From positions 2,046,001 through 2,110,000 of the forward strand of contig OY969916.1 of NCBI GenBank assembly GCA_963704535.1: DNA of 64,000 bases, in the 5' to 3' direction. A program made the position numbers and the translations under genes. Positions 61,632-64,000 of this stretch are shown here, piece after piece (positions within the stretch are counted from its first letter, which is position 1; each line of letters starts with the position of its first letter). The DNA is from G963704535 sp963704535 (lineage in GTDB: Bacteria; Chloroflexota; Chloroflexia; Chloroflexales; Roseiflexaceae). The notes beneath the pieces were generated by a model. That model was not told the DNA's origin. It worked only from the letters and a program-made list of their open reading frames with translations, and did not search any database.

Positions 61632-61745
61632 ACGAGCGCTCCGCAGGTATATCGTACGAAAGGGACGTGAATCCTCGGCGAATGATAGCAAGTTTGTCCT
61701 GGAGGTGCAAAGGTGCTGAATCTGACACCAAATGCGAGCGCGACT

Positions 61746-62000
61746 CTATGATGTTTCATCGGTGTTCGCTGAGACATCGAGATCGAGATCATCGCGGGCA
61801 AGTTGATCCATGGTCACATTGAAGAACGCTGCTGCTCGCATCACCAAAGTTAACGAGGGACTTTTCTTGCCAGTCTCTACCAAATTGAGATACACATGCG
61901 CCTCATACCCCAACGCGTCAGCGAGTTCTCGCAAGCTCAGACCACGTTGGAGCCGTAGGGCACGCAGTTTTTCTCCGAAGCGCTTTGGTACGTCGGGCAC
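61746..62000 (-). CDS. XRE-family helix-turn-helix regulator
   Basis: An 84-residue DNA-binding protein: FGEKLRALRLQRGLSLRELA, ALGYEAHVYLNLVETGKKSP and LVMRAAAFFNVTMDQLARDD form a complete HTH_3/XRE fold, with an acidic tail. The GTG start at 62000 follows AGGGGGGC. An upstream in-frame ATG at 62138 would add about 46 unrelated residues. It may regulate its neighbours, but no operator is evident. Confidence 0.8.
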   Translation of the reverse strand: MPDVPKRFGEKLRALRLQRGLSLRELADALGYEAHVYLNLVETGKKSPSLTLVMRAAAFFNVTMDQLARDDLDLDVSANTDETS

Positions 62001-62204
62001 ACGCCCCCCTGTTGACAAAGATCGAGTCCTGTGATAGGATTGGTATCCACAGGATACCAGTTGTGTGTATGCCCCGCGCACTGGTGATGTCAGCGCACGG
62101 GGCATCACACTGGCGGTGATGCGCCACTGCAAAGCCATTGTACCACATGGCTTCGCTGCTGCATTGCCGCCTCACGGCGGGCACACCGCCCGCAGGAGGC
62201 AGAG

Positions 62205-62480
62205 ATGTTCCTCGGAAACCAGCACGCCCCGTTGGAGCCGGCGAACGCGACTGCGATCAGCTACACGCTACTGCGGCATCTTGGACTCATGCTCGATGAG
62301 TTGAGCGCGCAAGGACTCACGCTCTGGCAAGATGAGCGTCAAGCCTGGCGTTGGGCGTGGGCGGCAACGGGGATACAGGCAGAGCGCGGCTTTTGGTCGC
62401 TTGGCGAGGCGATCGTGGATGCGGTGGTGACGCGCTTCCCGGCAGCGTTTGATGGAGCAGCGATTGGTGGTGTGGAGTAG
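62205..62480 (+). CDS. Small protein of unknown function
   Basis: A 91-residue protein with a strong GGAGG ribosome-binding site 6 bases before ATG 62205. The sequence is helical and Trp-rich (LTLWQDERQAWRWAWAATGI, GFWSLGEAIVDAVVTRF). I do not recognise a family. It is divergent from the XRE gene, in the layout common for a regulator and its target. Confidence 0.6.
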   Translation: MFLGNQHAPLEPANATAISYTLLRHLGLMLDELSAQGLTLWQDERQAWRWAWAATGIQAERGFWSLGEAIVDAVVTRFPAAFDGAAIGGVE

Positions 62481-62551
62481 GGTGGCAGTAATCGGAAGAT
62501 TATTCCTCACACTCCCGACGCTGCGTCATGGATGTGATGGTCAATCGCCGG

Positions 62552-63511
62552 TCATGCGCGCCGGTAGCCGTGCGCCTTGCCGTCGGATGTGAGTAGCATG
62601 AGGTGCTGCGCCAGCTCTTCCTCGACCACGAACTCGACATCCAGCGGCGTCGCTTGGAGGTGGAAGCGCGTCGCCGAAACGGGCACGAGCGTGCCATAGC
62701 GTGCGTCGGGTCCATGCAGCGCGAGCGTATCGTGCTCCAGCCGAACGGAGAGCATCTTGTCGAATCGTTCCGGGTCGTCCGTGGCATACGTGCCGACGTA
62801 GGATTGCAGCACGGAACGCGCGAGCGCTGGACGATCAACCTCGACCTCGTCGAGCTTTAGGAAGGCCAGGATTGCTCGCCGGTGCGCGGCCCAATCCAGG
62901 GCCGTTACATCCAGTGTCAACGTCGGCCAATCGTCGTGGACGAGGACCGCGCGCAAAAGCTCCTGGGAATCGTGCAGCAAGCGCGTCGCGCCTGCGACAC
63001 CGGAACGGCCGCGCGCCTGCTGATAGGGCGTGGCCTCGGCCTGCCCAACCAGGTGCTCCCGCCAGCCCTCGCCGCGCTCGACAATACTGGCCGGCACGAG
63101 GCGCTCGACATCGCCCGTCAGGTGGATCACGCGCGGCTGGAGCGGGACGCACAGTTCAGCGATACGCCTGAGCTCTGCGTGGATCGCCTCCACGGGTCGG
63201 TCCTCCATGAGGAGCGGGTCGACGGCCGCGTACGATAGGGCGCTGTCGACGACAAACATCGTAGCTGCGGCCAGCGCGGTCTCCACAAAGCTGCTCCACT
63301 CGGTTCGCAACACGGTTTCCGAGAGGATCTGCTGTCGATCGAGTACTGCCGACGCATAGGGAAAGTAGTGCTGGAGCATCATCCCTTCAGAGATCCAGTG
63401 CGCCCGATAGCCGTTCAGGTCGAGCTGCGTGGCGATGTACTCCGAGGTCGTCGATTTGCCGGTGAATGGGACGCCTTCGACCAAGATCAGGCGTGTCTGC
63501 TGGTTGATCAT
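62552..63511 (-). CDS. P-loop kinase-like ATPase with C-terminal beta-barrel-like domain
   Basis: A 319-residue protein. Walker A is VEGVPFTGKSTTSEYIA near residue 10, followed by nucleoside-kinase-like helices (FVVDSALSYAAVDPLLM, VIHLTGDVERLVPASIVERG). The last about 90 residues (VLQSYVGTYATDDPERFDKM ... LVPVSATRFHLQATP) resemble the small beta domain often found after beta-lactamase-like proteins (DUF3471-type). ATG 63511 follows GGAGG. It may phosphorylate a small molecule. The substrate is unknown. Confidence 0.75.
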   Translation of the reverse strand: MINQQTRLILVEGVPFTGKSTTSEYIATQLDLNGYRAHWISEGMMLQHYFPYASAVLDRQQILSETVLRTEWSSFVETALAAATMFVVDSALSYAAVDPLLMEDRPVEAIHAELRRIAELCVPLQPRVIHLTGDVERLVPASIVERGEGWREHLVGQAEATPYQQARGRSGVAGATRLLHDSQELLRAVLVHDDWPTLTLDVTALDWAAHRRAILAFLKLDEVEVDRPALARSVLQSYVGTYATDDPERFDKMLSVRLEHDTLALHGPDARYGTLVPVSATRFHLQATPLDVEFVVEEELAQHLMLLTSDGKAHGYRRA

Positions 63512-63537
63512 GCTGGGTCCTCCGCCATTGAAGTTTC

Positions 63538-63876
63538 CTACCAATCTCGCGGAGCAATGAGTTCTTCAACATCTGCGTCAAAGTTATATGCGCCGGCAAT
63601 AACGTCGAATGCGGCGCCAATACTATCTCTCGCGACGGTCTCAATCTCACTCTCCCGTTCCCAAAACTCTTGCGCAAGCGCATTGAACTCCTCTGTGGTT
63701 GCGTGAGTCAACTGGTAGAGTTCTTCAAGGCTCTTTGGTCGTTCCATCTCGATCTGCTCACACAATCGAATCAAAATCTGTTGCCCCTTACGCACAAGAT
63801 CAGGCGGAAAGTAACTATCCGATACCATCTCGCTGAGAAAAGTATAGTTTTTCACTTTCTCGTTTGTGAGAGCCAT
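63538..63876 (-). CDS. DUF5713 family protein
   Basis: A 112-residue soluble protein. It begins MALTNEKVKNYTFLSEMVSD and ends DVEELIAPRDW. The whole length fits DUF5713, a helical family of unknown function. It is immediately upstream of the kinase-like gene (26 bases), same strand, probably one operon. It is AT-richer than most genes in the window, suggesting transfer. Confidence 0.8.
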   Translation of the reverse strand: MALTNEKVKNYTFLSEMVSDSYFPPDLVRKGQQILIRLCEQIEMERPKSLEELYQLTHATTEEFNALAQEFWERESEIETVARDSIGAAFDVIAGAYNFDADVEELIAPRDW

Positions 63877-64000
63877 GGCGACCTGCTTCTATAGTTGTGC
63901 CTACGTAGTTAGCGCTGCGAGAGCGCCGAACGCTCAGAGGTTAGCCGCCTGCTGTAAGAGTAGGGCACTGGTAGGTCGATCCTGGCTTTCAAAATGCCTA

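Noticed and set aside
63877..64000. Possible gene at the right edge
   Set aside because: No start with a ribosome-binding site and no coding pattern in 124 bases; nothing can be supported.

Overview
The window is a GC-rich bacterial chromosome segment. It most resembles a filamentous member of the Chloroflexota (Chloroflexia: the Herpetosiphon / Roseiflexus / Kouleothrix side). That assignment rests on three things: a class II plus class I diterpene synthase pair laid out like the kolavelool genes of Herpetosiphon, proline/threonine-repeat surface proteins with many threonine-proline spacers, and a very heavy load of short palindromic and tandem repeats that includes the CCCTGAGCGAAG-type motif. 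The species cannot be named from this sequence alone.

Left end (1-13,533, minus strand): two adjacent non-ribosomal peptide synthetase genes. The upstream one reads C-A-PCP-C-A-PCP-C. The downstream one reads C-A-methyltransferase-PCP-C and runs off the window edge. Both carry lesions (frameshifts and one in-frame TGA). Their adenylation-domain loops are packed with in-frame repeat DNA.

13.9-32.3 kb, mostly plus strand: a multi-domain sensor histidine kinase, a proline/threonine-rich surface protein, an AAA-TPR regulator, an SDR, an acetoacetate-decarboxylase-like protein, the diterpene synthase pair, a Uma2 nuclease-like protein, an alpha/beta hydrolase, a di-heme cytochrome c, and a secreted PQQ-type sugar dehydrogenase with a PKD domain. 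A minus-strand serine hydrolase follows.

32.3-50.8 kb: an ABC-F protein behind an 11-codon leader ORF and hairpin, an M20 peptidase, a broken MFS transporter, a beta-hydroxyacid dehydrogenase, envelope proteins, TrpC with an inserted repeat, an ABC ATPase, an ECF sigma/anti-sigma pair, DUF507, polyphosphate:AMP phosphotransferase, and a frameshifted clostripain-like lipoprotein.

51.1-58.4 kb, plus strand: the most unusual part of the window. This is a compact five-gene operon: a caspase-like peptidase fused to an HD domain, an unrecognised protein, an HD protein with E2-like (ubiquitin-conjugating-fold) C-terminal segments, a stand-alone E2-like protein, and a JAB deconjugase / ubiquitin-like / E1 ThiF triple fusion. 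It looks like a ubiquitin-like conjugation system wired to a caspase effector, probably anti-phage or programmed death. No cyclic-nucleotide synthase is present, so it is not an ordinary type II CBASS.

58.4-64 kb: an M28 peptidase, a mazEF toxin-antitoxin pair, a truncated Uma2 gene, an XRE regulator, a P-loop kinase and DUF5713; an accessory-looking end.

Across the window several short repeat families occur both between genes and, strikingly, in frame inside genes (NRPS, trpC, ABC-F). At least eight lesions that break reading frames in otherwise conserved genes mean that draft-assembly errors must be excluded before any gene is called dead.
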